Shown here: piece by piece, positions 1 through 8,529 of the stretch | Layout: each line of letters begins with the position of its first letter | How positions within the stretch are numbered: the stretch's first letter is position 1 | From: Chlorobiota bacterium | GTDB taxonomy: Bacteria; Bacteroidota; Bacteroidia; Bacteroidales; F082 | Assembly: GCA_013151215.1 (NCBI GenBank) | Contig: JAADIS010000054.1 | Span: 1 to 61,947 of the forward strand | Length of the DNA stretch: 61,947 nucleotides | Direction: 5' to 3' | The notes under the pieces: model-generated | Told to the model about the DNA's origin: nothing | What the model saw: only the letters and a program-made list of their open reading frames with translations | Databases searched by the model: none | Made by a program: the position numbers and the translations under genes

Positions 1-102
1 TACTTCATTGCGGCGGCTCGCAGTATTATTATACATCTTCACCTTGCGGCTTCGTATATGATGCACTACGGACTTTTTCAGCAGACCCTATTTACAACAT
101 AA
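1..102 (+). other. left-edge remnant, possible 3' end of an upstream gene
   Basis: Frame 1 is open from the window edge to a TAA at 100-102, just before a strong terminator. A second frame is open to a TGA at 114-116, inside the terminator stem. Neither tail is recognisable, so the upstream gene cannot be named. The terminator does imply that a rightward transcription unit ends here. Confidence 0.25.
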
Positions 103-138
103 AAACGGGGCCCTGAATCAGTTGCCCCGTTTTTTTTT
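103..138 (+). terminator. rho-independent terminator of an upstream rightward unit
   Basis: A perfect 9-bp stem (AAACGGGGC at 103-111 with GCCCCGTTT at 124-132) encloses a 12-nt loop and runs directly into a T tract to 138. It separates whatever lies to the left from the cytochrome gene at 226. Confidence 0.85.
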
Positions 139-145
139 GCAAAAT

Positions 146-176
146 TTGGCAAATCGAAATTATTGTTATACTTTTA
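146..176 (+). promoter_or_regulatory. Bacteroidota-type promoter for the 19-haem cytochrome gene
   Basis: TTG at 146-148 is followed after 20 bp by TACTTTTA at 169-176. This resembles the -33 TTG / -7 TAnnTTTG consensus of Bacteroidota sigma-ABfr, with a terminal A instead of G. Transcription would start near 182, giving an untranslated leader of about 44 nt. Confidence 0.45.
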
Positions 177-225
177 ACACCTGCTTTCATCCGCGGGATG
201 ACGGTCATAAACCAAATTAATCAGC

Positions 226-2991
226 ATGAAAATATATTTTTATGTGATTACCGTATTATGCGTTCTCTCAACAGCCAGGAACCCGCTTTGCTCACAGGGA
301 AACAATGATTGCCTCGGCTGCCATGAGGATCCCGGATTAGTCAGCGAAACAAGCAACAAAAACGTTTCGGTAAAACCCGATGCCCTGTCAAGCTCGATTC
401 ATAAAAACCTAAATTGTATAGAATGCCACAAGGATGTTGACCCCGAGGAGTTTTTTCACTCTTACGGCGAGAGAAAATTAGGAAAAGTAAAGTGCTCCGG
501 TTGCCATGAAACTACCAGCCTCGATTTTGAGAGAGGAGTTCATGGACAGGCTCTAAGATTAAACGAGGAATACGCCCCCGACTGTGTTGAATGTCATGGG
601 GCCCACGACATAAGGTCGCAATGGGATGCAGCATCGAAAACATATAAAATGAATATTCCGTACTTGTGCGGGAGTTGCCATAAGGAAGGATCCCCGGTTG
701 CAAGGATTTATAAAATCAACGAGCACAACATTATTGAGAACTACAGCCAGGGGATACATGGAAAAGGGATGTATAAAAGCGGCTTGCTTGTTACAGCAAC
801 CTGCAACAACTGCCACAACAGCCATTTGATACTGCCGCACGAAAGCCCAAACTCTTCGGTTAACCCAAAACAAATTGCCAAAACTTGCATGAAATGTCAT
901 ATTAAAATCGAAAAGACACACAAAAAAGTCATCAGAAGCGAGCTTTGGGAGAGCAGGCCCGGCCTTGTGCCTTCATGCTCATCATGCCACCCGCCACATA
1001 AGGTTGAATATCAACAAATTGAAAACCTTATTCCTAACAAAGAATGTTTGTTGTGCCATGGCCAGGAAAGAAATATCGCCAAGGCGGACGGCAACAACAG
1101 TGATTTTAGCATCCTCGGGTTTTCGGGCTCGGTACACCGGAATATTCTTTGTGTTAAGTGCCATACGTCAGTAAACCGAAATGCAGACAGGCTTTGCAAG
1201 GATGTTGACAAGGTGGACTGCTCAAATTGCCATATTGAAATATCAAACACTTACTTCTCAAGCGGCCACGGCAAGGCATATCTGAAAAAAAGCACAGATG
1301 CGCCTTATTGCACCAATTGCCACGGGACACACAACATAAAATCCCGCTTCGACGACACAGCGCCGATTTACAGGGGAAACATCCCCCGCCTATGTGGCAG
1401 TTGCCATAAACCGGACGGAAACGCAAACAAAATAGCGGCGCTCAAAGAGGTAAACGCCTACAATGATTACTCAAAAAGCATCCACGGCAAGGGTCTTTCG
1501 GAAAAAGGCTTGCTTGTAAGCGCCGTTTGTACCGATTGCCACACAACACATCACGAACTTAAGGACAACGACTCCCTTTCCTCGGTTTTTCCATCAAACA
1601 TTCCCGGGACATGTGCCAATTGCCATAAAAGCATTTACGAGGATTATATCGCCAGCGACCATTCGATATTAAACAGCACCCCTGACAAGAGGTACCCAAG
1701 TTGTACGTCATGCCATTCGGCACACACTATCAGCGAAATAGACCAGAATAAGTTTATGACTGAGATTACTTTGCAATGTGGGTCCTGCCACGAAGAACTT
1801 GCTAGTACATATAAAGATACTTTTCACGGAAAGGCTTACCTATTGGGGGACCTGAATGCGGCCCGCTGCTCCGATTGCCATGGTGCGCACAAGATTCTAA
1901 AGGTTGAGGACCCTAATTCCATGGTCGGATACAAAAATATTGTAAATACCTGTAAGAAATGCCACTCGAATGCAACCTTGGAGTTCACGGGATATTTAAC
2001 TCATGCCACACATAACGACAACCCCATATTGTTTTGGTCGTTTTGGTTGATGACAAGCTTGTTGGTATTGGTTTTCGGGTTTTTCGGAATCCACACATTG
2101 GCTTGGATTCCCCGGTCGCTAATGCAGCGCAAAACAAACAAGCATATAATGCCAACAGGCAAAACTAAATATCTCAGGCGGTTTAACGCGACACAGCGGT
2201 TAACGCACATCCTGGTCATTTTGAGTTTTTTAATTCTGTCCCTAACCGGAATGACATTAAAATTTGCCCACATGGAATGGGCCTCGTGGATTGCCTCTTA
2301 TTTGGGAGGAGTAAAAAACGCTGGGACATTGCACAGATTTGCAGCCATAGTAACATTCTTTTATTTTGCTTTTCACCTTTTCAGCTTATATCAAATGCGG
2401 CACAAACAAGGCATCCCCTGGCTGATATTTATTTTCGGGAGCGGGTCATTGATGTTCAACAAACAAGACTTCAAGGACTTATGGGCTTCGCTGAAGTGGT
2501 TTGCCGGAAAAGGCAAACGCCCGGAATATGGGAGGTGGACTTATTGGGAGAAATTCGATTATATGGCAGTTTTTTGGGGCGTTGCCGTTATAGGTTTATC
2601 CGGCCTGGTACTGTGGTTTCCTGAATTCTTTACGAGATTCATCCCCGGATGGGCAATAAACGTGGCACAAATAATTCATAGCGACGAGGCATTGCTTGCC
2701 GTTGGGTTTATTTTTACCATCCACTTCTTCAACACTCACCTCCGCCCCGAATCGTTTCCGCTCGACACTGTAATCTTTACCGGCTATGTGCCTTTGGACG
2801 TTTATAAAGAAGACCGCCCCCGGGAATACGAAGAACTTGTTGAGTCAGGCAAATTGGAAAGCGTGGTCGAGGAAAAAGAAATCTCGGCAACACGAATAAA
2901 AACAATAAAATTCTTCGGCTTCCTGTTTCTTGCAATGGGAGTGTGCATGATTTTATTAATAATTTATTCGCTAATCAAAGGAATTTATTAA
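226..2991 (+). CDS. 19-haem cytochrome c fused to a b-type cytochrome membrane domain
   Basis: A 921-residue predicted electron-transfer protein. An N-terminal hydrophobic export signal is followed by 19 CxxCH haem-binding motifs across roughly residues 28-590. From about residue 605 there are several hydrophobic helices with conserved His (RLTHILV, LHRFAAI, FAFHLFS, IIHSDEA), like cytochrome b561 or formate dehydrogenase gamma domains. The haem part is internally duplicated: haems 2-9 (from C64) match haems 10-17 (from C309), sharing HGKxxxxxGLLV and NIPxLCGSCHK; haems 17-19 begin a third, partial copy. Family knowledge suggests quinol/periplasmic electron exchange through the b domain, with the haem domain as a wire. 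The direction of flow and partner are inferred. It is followed 110 bp later by a tetrahaem cytochrome that may work with it. Confidence 0.85.
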   Translation: MKIYFYVITVLCVLSTARNPLCSQGNNDCLGCHEDPGLVSETSNKNVSVKPDALSSSIHKNLNCIECHKDVDPEEFFHSYGERKLGKVKCSGCHETTSLDFERGVHGQALRLNEEYAPDCVECHGAHDIRSQWDAASKTYKMNIPYLCGSCHKEGSPVARIYKINEHNIIENYSQGIHGKGMYKSGLLVTATCNNCHNSHLILPHESPNSSVNPKQIAKTCMKCHIKIEKTHKKVIRSELWESRPGLVPSCSSCHPPHKVEYQQIENLIPNKECLLCHGQERNIAKADGNNSDFSILGFSGSVHRNILCVKCHTSVNRNADRLCKDVDKVDCSNCHIEISNTYFSSGHGKAYLKKSTDAPYCTNCHGTHNIKSRFDDTAPIYRGNIPRLCGSCHKPDGNANKIAALKEVNAYNDYSKSIHGKGLSEKGLLVSAVCTDCHTTHHELKDNDSLSSVFPSNIPGTCANCHKSIYEDYIASDHSILNSTPDKRYPSCTSCHSAHTISEIDQNKFMTEITLQCGSCHEELASTYKDTFHGKAYLLGDLNAARCSDCHGAHKILKVEDPNSMVGYKNIVNTCKKCHSNATLEFTGYLTHATHNDNPILFWSFWLMTSLLVLVFGFFGIHTLAWIPRSLMQRKTNKHIMPTGKTKYLRRFNATQRLTHILVILSFLILSLTGMTLKFAHMEWASWIASYLGGVKNAGTLHRFAAIVTFFYFAFHLFSLYQMRHKQGIPWLIFIFGSGSLMFNKQDFKDLWASLKWFAGKGKRPEYGRWTYWEKFDYMAVFWGVAVIGLSGLVLWFPEFFTRFIPGWAINVAQIIHSDEALLAVGFIFTIHFFNTHLRPESFPLDTVIFTGYVPLDVYKEDRPREYEELVESGKLESVVEEKEISATRIKTIKFFGFLFLAMGVCMILLIIYSLIKGIY

Positions 2992-3054
2992 ATATGTCAT
3001 AAGGCATTAAAAATCCGGGCATATCTTTTGATTCCCCAAAGTAATTGGTTATTT

Positions 3055-3084
3055 TTGAACACTGGATATCGAAATTTATTTTTA
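3055..3084 (+). promoter_or_regulatory. possible promoter of the tetrahaem cytochrome gene
   Basis: TTG at 3055-3057 lies 19 bp before TATTTTTA at 3077-3084, close to the TTG / TAnnTTTG pattern. It would allow expression independent of the upstream cytochrome. Confidence 0.35.
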
Positions 3085-3101
3085 ACAAAAAAAATTGAAT
3101 A

Positions 3102-3587
3102 ATGGTAGGAAAAAGTTTATTAATTGCTTGTTTGTTAATGTTTTTAACAGCAGGTGCGAATGCTCAGAACGAGTATGTCGGTGCAGCAAAATGTAAAATG
3201 TGCCACAACAAGACCGCAACAGGTGCCCAGTATAAAGTATGGGCGGCCTCGAAACACGCCAGCGCGATGGACGCACTTGAAGGCGAGGATGCCAATAACC
3301 CGAAATGCCTGAAATGCCACTCGACATATTACGGCGACGACGAAGATTTAATGGCGACCATCAAGCCTGGCGAAGGTGTATCCTGCGAATCGTGCCACGG
3401 CGCAGGCAGCGGGTATAAATCAAATACCGTAATGAAGGACAAGGACAAATCCATAGCAAAAGGGCTTGTCATCCCAACTGAGAAAGTCTGCAAAAAATGC
3501 CATAACGACGAAAGCCCGCATTTTAAAGGCTTTAATTTCGATGAGTACTTCAAAAAAATCGCTCACCCTATCCCGGCAGACGATTAA
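3102..3587 (+). CDS. tetrahaem cytochrome c, c554-like
   Basis: A 161-residue periplasmic cytochrome. It begins with a classical signal peptide (MVGKSLLIACLLMFLTAGANAQ, cleavage after about residue 21) and has four CxxCH motifs: CKMCH, CLKCH, CESCH and CKKCH. The opening YVGAAKCKMCHNKTATGAQYK and the spacing of the later motifs resemble the cytochrome c554 family fold. It lies just downstream of the 19-haem cytochrome-b fusion and ends at a strong terminator, so it probably shuttles electrons to or from that protein. No catalytic domain is visible. Its redox partner is inferred. Confidence 0.8.
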   Translation: MVGKSLLIACLLMFLTAGANAQNEYVGAAKCKMCHNKTATGAQYKVWAASKHASAMDALEGEDANNPKCLKCHSTYYGDDEDLMATIKPGEGVSCESCHGAGSGYKSNTVMKDKDKSIAKGLVIPTEKVCKKCHNDESPHFKGFNFDEYFKKIAHPIPADD

Positions 3588-3612
3588 AAAATATTTGAAG
3601 CTTATGTGATTA

Positions 3613-3658
3613 AGCACAAAAAAACCTCTAATAGCATTATTAGAGGTTTTTTTGTGCT
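3613..3658. terminator. bidirectional terminator between convergent cytochrome and DUF2339 units
   Basis: A perfect 21-bp inverted repeat (3613-3633 with 3638-3658) has a 4-nt loop, GCAT. The stem contains seven A on the left and seven T on the right, so each strand reads a hairpin containing a U tract. It sits between the convergent genes ending at 3587 and 3721. Confidence 0.9.
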
Positions 3659-3720
3659 CATAAGATTGAATTACGAGCCGAGTGCAATTCCCTGGTTTAT
3701 CTTGAAGCCAGGTTTTTATG

Positions 3721-5361
3721 CTACTCCCTGTCGAGCCCGGATTTCTTCCGCTTACTATAAAAAATAGAAACGCCGATGGAAACAGCAGCGACCAGCATTA
3801 AGGCCAAAATCCTGAACACCAGCTCTATTCGCGCCAAATCGATTAAAAACAGATATCCAATGGCCGTAATTAACGTGCCCAGGGCCATATAACGGTATTT
3901 CACGTTTTTCAAAAGCAGGCTTATGACAAAATAGGCTACTGCAGCAATTGCCCACGATATTGAGATAAACTGCGACGGCAGCATGTTGTAAAGGCTCAGC
4001 ATTACCATAACAAATGCCACGACAAGATAAATATTTCTTAAAAATTCCGTTTTTATCGTCAACATATCCTTTTTCCAATTTAAAATCCGGGCCGTGAAAA
4101 TAGCGACTAGGGTAAACGAAACATTAACACCATTAAGCATATCGGAGGTGGAAACATAAAAAATCAGCAAGGAAAGATAGAGCAAAGTGTTCATCACCAC
4201 TATAAACTTGCTCCTAAACCAAATAGCCATGCTGACAACCAGCAGGCTTTGCAACGACAACAGGAAATAAACTTTCGGGAAATCATAATATCCGTACATT
4301 GCTATGCTAAGGGTTACATATCCATAAAGGGCAAACAAGGATGCCGATATTTTCCAATCCGATTTTTCTTTTAACAAAATAGAATATAAGATACAAAAAA
4401 CGGACACGGAACCGACAAGCAGGACGTAGTCGTGCTTAAAAAACCCAAGAACATATAAAAGCAACAGCAAGGAAAACCCCAAGCCGTTTAAGATAACAGA
4501 AACTATAATACTGCCGTTTGAGATGTCATCAGATTTTTTGACCATGGCCACAAGCGAAAAAAGGGCGGCCGTCAATAACACGAAATAGTACCCGAAATTA
4601 TGGTTTTCTACAATATGGAATTGATTCCCCATGAAGGGATTGTTGAAAACGAACAAGAAGCTCCCGAAATAAGCAGCAAAAACCCCAAGCCATAATATTT
4701 TCACCCAGTTGAACTTAAAAAGCAGGAAAACAGAATAGGCCGCTGCAAAAACCGTCGAGATCATCAACAAGTACGGGATATTGCTTATAGCACCAAGCGA
4801 TACGGTAAGCAGTATGGCTATGGAAGAATGGATTTTCGATTTTTGCCTGATAGAAAAAACCGCTTCCAGAATTATTACCATAAAGGCCAGGCCTATAACA
4901 ATGCTTTTGCCACCCATCAACGGGTTCTCAGAAAAGAAATGTAATTTGACACTTGTGAAAAAGAGCAGCAAAAAGGTGTTGATCATGAAGATAGAAGCCA
5001 TTTTAGGGTATGCTTTCCTCATAAAAACAGTTAACGTATAAACGGCTGCAGCGGATAAATACCCGAACACTATCGAAAATATATCGAATCCGAGCTTCTG
5101 AAAATATTGGATCAAGAACGCGATACCGAAGAACAAAACAAGATTGCCCAACCAGGCAAGGCCCGATTCGCCGACCTGTGATTCGAGATGAACTTTTTGT
5201 TTTATCTCTTGTAGCTGTTCGGCCAGTTCCTCCTCAGGGCTTCGTTGAACATCAATGCTGCCGATCCCAAGGTTGATCTCTAATTGATTTACCCTTTCTT
5301 CCAGTGCGTCAACCCGTTTCTTTAATCTCTTGTTTTCATCATAAACATGTTTATCATCCAT
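3721..5361 (-). CDS. DUF2339-like polytopic membrane protein
   Basis: A predicted inner-membrane protein of about 546 residues. An N-terminal coiled-coil stretch (DDKHVYDENKRLKKRVDALEERVNQLE) is followed from about residue 70 by a long run of roughly 14-16 hydrophobic helices. That layout, with GLAWLGNLVLFFGIAFLIQY as first helix, fits the DUF2339 family, whose function is unknown. I prefer the start at 5361 (MDDKHVYD) because the coiled coil begins at once. An in-frame ATG at 5385 would add eight residues. It lies about 100 bp after the NrfD gene on the same strand, with a hairpin between, so co-transcription is uncertain. Confidence 0.7.
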   Translation of the reverse strand: MDDKHVYDENKRLKKRVDALEERVNQLEINLGIGSIDVQRSPEEELAEQLQEIKQKVHLESQVGESGLAWLGNLVLFFGIAFLIQYFQKLGFDIFSIVFGYLSAAAVYTLTVFMRKAYPKMASIFMINTFLLLFFTSVKLHFFSENPLMGGKSIVIGLAFMVIILEAVFSIRQKSKIHSSIAILLTVSLGAISNIPYLLMISTVFAAAYSVFLLFKFNWVKILWLGVFAAYFGSFLFVFNNPFMGNQFHIVENHNFGYYFVLLTAALFSLVAMVKKSDDISNGSIIVSVILNGLGFSLLLLLYVLGFFKHDYVLLVGSVSVFCILYSILLKEKSDWKISASLFALYGYVTLSIAMYGYYDFPKVYFLLSLQSLLVVSMAIWFRSKFIVVMNTLLYLSLLIFYVSTSDMLNGVNVSFTLVAIFTARILNWKKDMLTIKTEFLRNIYLVVAFVMVMLSLYNMLPSQFISISWAIAAVAYFVISLLLKNVKYRYMALGTLITAIGYLFLIDLARIELVFRILALMLVAAVSIGVSIFYSKRKKSGLDRE

Positions 5362-5420
5362 ATTATCATAAATAAATGTTCGCAAATAATAATGCTGCTC
5401 AAGAAAATTATATCACATCA

Positions 5421-5448
5421 GCCACGGCAAACCTCAGCTTGCCATGGC
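5421..5448 (-). terminator. hairpin between NrfD and DUF2339 genes, possible weak terminator
   Basis: GCCACGGCAA (5421-5430) pairs with TTGCCATGGC (5439-5448) with one mismatch, around an 8-nt loop. On the minus strand it follows the NrfD stop codon. There is no immediate U tract, so it may be an attenuator or an RNA-stability hairpin instead. Confidence 0.3.
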
Positions 5449-5459
5449 ATGGCCCACCA

Positions 5460-6725
5460 CTATGTTCCGATTTCCGGCAATTCCTCCTTGACGATTATCT
5501 CGTCAGTTACGACATTGTGATTCTCAAAGATTATGGCAATTGCTATTTTTAGCATGAAAGTGAACAATAGGGAACCCAGCGAAAATATCATAACCGTTGT
5601 TTTTATCTCTGTTAACGATGGGGTGTAAACGTAAATCTGGCCGACGACGTCGGGGGTAAAGCCCGGAATTATCAATGCCATACCTTTTTCGATATAAACG
5701 CTTACGTATATTAAAACCGCACCTATGTTCAAGGTCAGGAAATTTTTGCGCGTCTTAGGGAAAAGGAACAAAAAGAACGCAATGGTCCCGAAGATTATCG
5801 AGGACCAACTATAGAAAACTATTTCTTTATTGTCGCCTATGCCGAACAGAAGGTACTCCCAGTAAATAAGGTGCTCGGTATCAGAATAAAATTCCTTGAA
5901 AAGCTCGGCCACTGAGAAGAAAAGGTAAACAAACATAGAGTAAACCATTAGTTCGGCAATAGTGTAAATGGCCTCATCCTTGATCCTAAAGCTTGTGGTC
6001 TTGCGAAGTATCTGAAAAAGGATCAGCAATATTGCCGGGCCCGAGCAGAAGGCGGAAGCCAAAAAACGGGGCGCCAAAAGGGCAGAGTTCCAAAACGGCC
6101 GTGCCGGAAGTGCGTTAAACAAAAATGCCGTTACCGTATGAATGCCTATGGCCGCGGGGATACTGAGCAGCACCAAAGGATAAACTATTGATTTATTATA
6201 CTCTTTGTTATTATAACCGCAATAGAGCAAATAAGTAACAACGCTCAGGTTTATAATAAAATAGAGGCTCAGCACTATAAAGTCCCATCCCAATATGGAA
6301 GATGGGAAATTAATTGTCCCAACAATTGGGAGCATGTGCCAAAACTGTGCGGGGTTGCCAATATCAACCATTATGAACCCTATGCACATCAACACGGCCG
6401 TTACCGCCAGCAGCTCGCCGAAAATCACTATTTCCTTTATGGGCTTCCAATTATAAACATAAGCCGGGATTACCAACATAACGGCGGCGGCCGCAACCCC
6501 GACCATAAAGGTGAAGTTACCGATGTAAAACGCCCACGAGACCGAGTCGCGCATGTGGGTCAATATCAATCCGTGATTCAATTGCTGGAGATATCCCCAG
6601 CCGCCCCACAAAATTGCAACTAACAAAAAAATCAACCATGAGTAATAATATTTACCACCCCTGCTTATTGCTTTTAAGCTTCCCAGAAAAAAATTATAAA
6701 ACTTCATATTTTTGAAATTGAACAT
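5460..6725 (-). CDS. nrfD: NrfD/PsrC-family quinol-interacting membrane subunit
   Basis: A 421-residue polytopic protein with about ten hydrophobic helices and no cofactor-binding Cys clusters. It resembles the NrfD/PsrC/HmeC subunits that exchange electrons between the menaquinone pool and a periplasmic iron-sulfur protein. Family-like segments include the early WAFYIGNFTFMVGVAAAAVML helix and GIHTVTAFLFNALPARPFWN. It lies 29 bp downstream of a four-cluster ferredoxin, the usual NrfCD pairing. With that ferredoxin and the tetrahaem lipoprotein upstream it probably forms a quinol:cytochrome c electron-transfer module. No molybdopterin or NrfA-type catalytic gene is present, so the substrate is unknown. 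The symbol denotes the family, not proven nitrite reduction. Confidence 0.8.
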   Translation of the reverse strand: MFNFKNMKFYNFFLGSLKAISRGGKYYYSWLIFLLVAILWGGWGYLQQLNHGLILTHMRDSVSWAFYIGNFTFMVGVAAAAVMLVIPAYVYNWKPIKEIVIFGELLAVTAVLMCIGFIMVDIGNPAQFWHMLPIVGTINFPSSILGWDFIVLSLYFIINLSVVTYLLYCGYNNKEYNKSIVYPLVLLSIPAAIGIHTVTAFLFNALPARPFWNSALLAPRFLASAFCSGPAILLILFQILRKTTSFRIKDEAIYTIAELMVYSMFVYLFFSVAELFKEFYSDTEHLIYWEYLLFGIGDNKEIVFYSWSSIIFGTIAFFLFLFPKTRKNFLTLNIGAVLIYVSVYIEKGMALIIPGFTPDVVGQIYVYTPSLTEIKTTVMIFSLGSLLFTFMLKIAIAIIFENHNVVTDEIIVKEELPEIGT

Positions 6726-6754
6726 TCAAATAACCATTTTACCAACATTTGTTT

Positions 6755-7654
6755 TTACACTCCGAAATAGTAATAGAATTTAGGCTGAGTGTTTTGTTCT
6801 GCCTTTAATACCAAAACTCTTTTATTTTCAAGTATATATCTTATTTCGCTGTTTGGATCCAAAAGATTGCCAAACTTGCGGGAGCCAACGGGGCATACTT
6901 CCACGCATGCAGGATATCGGCCTTCCCTGACCCTTTGTACGCAGAAAGTGCATTTTTCGACAACTCCTTTGGTACGTGGCCTGTTACCTAGATAGTGAGT
7001 AATCGGGTTTACCTCTTCGTCAGGGATCCCTGGCTCGCCCCAGTTAAAATGACGGGCGCCATAAGGGCAGGCAGCCATGCAATAACGGCAACCTATGCAC
7101 CAATCGTAGTCAATAACCACTATGCCATCGCGCTCCTGCCAAGTTGCCTGGGCCGGGCAAACCTTTACACAAGGGGGGTTTTTGCACTGCTGACAAGCAA
7201 TTGGCACATAAAAATACCCCTCTTCGGGCACTAGCTCGGGATTATAGTGAATATTGGCATGGGCAAAGTCGATGCCCTTGTCCTTTTCCATCTCCAAGAC
7301 CTTTATCCAATGGATCTGGGGATCGCGCGATTGATTGTTTTCGTCAACACAAGCATATTCACACCTCCGGCACCCAATGCACCTGGACAAATCAAGGGCA
7401 TAGCCAAAAAGGGTTTTGTCCAATGCCGGTTTTGCCGATACGCTAAACTTCTTCCCGTATTTCTTGGTGTATTTTACTTCAAGATTAGTTATTATTTCCT
7501 TTATCTCATCTTTCGACAGCGTACGGAAATTATTTTGCAAATATTCCTTCATGCTATCGCTATTGCACGATGACAGAGCCATTGCCCCAGCTGCTGCCGC
7601 AACAGGCGCCGCCTTTAAAAAATCTCTTCTGGAGGTTTTATTTTCTTGTTGCAT
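6755..7654 (-). CDS. Tat-exported ferredoxin with four [4Fe-4S] clusters, NrfC/DsrO-like
   Basis: A 299-residue iron-sulfur subunit. The N-terminus has a twin-arginine signal (SRRDFLKAA, residues 8-16), then a hydrophobic Ala-rich stretch and LSSC ending at Cys30, which fits a lipobox. Four cysteine groups follow: CIGCRRCEYAC from C92, CQQCKNPPCVKVC from C154, CIGCRYCMAAC from C186, and CTFC...CVEVC from C235. This is the usual layout of periplasmic subunits that pass electrons between NrfD-type membrane proteins and a catalytic or cytochrome partner. The neighbours are NrfD (29 bp downstream) and a small membrane-anchored protein (12 bp upstream). Lipid attachment at Cys30 is inferred. Confidence 0.85.
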   Translation of the reverse strand: MQQENKTSRRDFLKAAPVAAAAGAMALSSCNSDSMKEYLQNNFRTLSKDEIKEIITNLEVKYTKKYGKKFSVSAKPALDKTLFGYALDLSRCIGCRRCEYACVDENNQSRDPQIHWIKVLEMEKDKGIDFAHANIHYNPELVPEEGYFYVPIACQQCKNPPCVKVCPAQATWQERDGIVVIDYDWCIGCRYCMAACPYGARHFNWGEPGIPDEEVNPITHYLGNRPRTKGVVEKCTFCVQRVREGRYPACVEVCPVGSRKFGNLLDPNSEIRYILENKRVLVLKAEQNTQPKFYYYFGV

Positions 7655-7666
7655 CTTATTCGGTTT

Positions 7667-7918
7667 TTATTGAATATTATCCCAATCTAGGTTAGAATTA
7701 TTCGGGGGGGGTAGTGGCCTAACACTCACGGGCTTCGCTGTTGGCATGCTTTTTATCAAGTCGTCGGCTTCCTGACCGCTAATTAAATTATAATCAGAAC
7801 TATCGTCTTGCGGTGATTTTGAATTCATTACAGCCCAGCCTAAACCAAAAACCGAAACTATTCCAAGTGAGGCCTTTCGTAAAAAGCTTGCACGCGAGTT
7901 ATTATCATTCCTTTGCAT
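7667..7918 (-). CDS. small membrane-anchored protein of the NrfCD operon, unknown function
   Basis: An 83-residue protein I do not recognise. It has a polar N-terminus with Arg/Lys, one hydrophobic segment (FLRKASLGIVSVFGLGWAV, residues 12-30) and a hydrophilic tail rich in Pro and Asp. The N-terminus looks like an uncleaved signal anchor. Its place is tight: 20 bp after the tetrahaem lipoprotein gene and 12 bp before the ferredoxin gene. That suggests an accessory or assembly subunit of the same electron-transfer complex. A run of eight G at 7704-7711 encodes part of its Pro-rich tail and could be a slippage site. Confidence 0.6.
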   Translation of the reverse strand: MQRNDNNSRASFLRKASLGIVSVFGLGWAVMNSKSPQDDSSDYNLISGQEADDLIKSMPTAKPVSVRPLPPPNNSNLDWDNIQ

Positions 7919-7938
7919 ATCCTTAGTTTTTTTTTTGA

Positions 7939-8529
7939 CTAATCTTTATCTTTATAATAGATGTCTTCCTGTCTTTCCGGGGGCGGCATAGGCTTCAGGC
8001 TTTTAAAATGCGGCGAATGCGGATTATGGCAGTTGACACATAAATAATATTGTTTCTTGCCGTTCCACATGCCGGTTCTTTTACCGTGAACACCAACTTT
8101 CCAGTCGCGTAGCTTATCGCCATGGCATTGCCCGCACAACTTATACGAATCCTCAAAGCTAATAAGCTTCCCGCTGGCCGACTTCAAGTAGTCCCTGTCG
8201 TCGGCATTGTGGCAATCCAAGCACCAGCGGTTTTCCTTGTCATGGTCAAACATCTCACTTATCTCCTCGTGCATGTCAACCAATTTCCGCGGCTCGTGAT
8301 TTGTCGGCTCTCCCTCATGACAATCGGAACAAGGAAAAATATCCTCGCTAAACGGCGGTGGCGACAATGCATCATCCTCGGTAAAGTCGTTGGGCGTTGA
8401 AACAATATCGTCGGTATTGTATAAATAATGTTCGTCGTCGCCGTGGAGTCGGCAGGAAGCTGCACCTAACATTAGAATAGTTAGCGCAACTATTAAAAAA
8501 GCATGGCCCTTTAATAAATATCTCATCAC
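7939..8529 (-). CDS. tetrahaem cytochrome c lipoprotein
   Basis: A 196-residue cytochrome and the first gene of the leftward electron-transfer operon. The signal sequence ends in LGAASC, a lipobox with Cys26 as the predicted lipidated residue, so the protein should be membrane-tethered. Four CxxCH motifs follow: CSDCH, CLDCH, CGQCH and CVNCH. Extra His residues (HEEISEMFDHD, VGVHGKR, NPHSPHF) could supply distal haem ligands. By context it receives electrons from, or gives them to, the NrfCD pair downstream. A second in-frame ATG lies one codon after the chosen start. The family is c3/NapC-like in motif spacing, but I cannot assign it more closely. Confidence 0.8.
   Translation of the reverse strand: MMRYLLKGHAFLIVALTILMLGAASCRLHGDDEHYLYNTDDIVSTPNDFTEDDALSPPPFSEDIFPCSDCHEGEPTNHEPRKLVDMHEEISEMFDHDKENRWCLDCHNADDRDYLKSASGKLISFEDSYKLCGQCHGDKLRDWKVGVHGKRTGMWNGKKQYYLCVNCHNPHSPHFKSLKPMPPPERQEDIYYKDKD

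Noticed and set aside
2277-2624. 115-codon frame inside the b-type domain of the cytochrome fusion
   Set aside because: It overlaps a clearly conserved membrane domain in another frame and has no features of its own.
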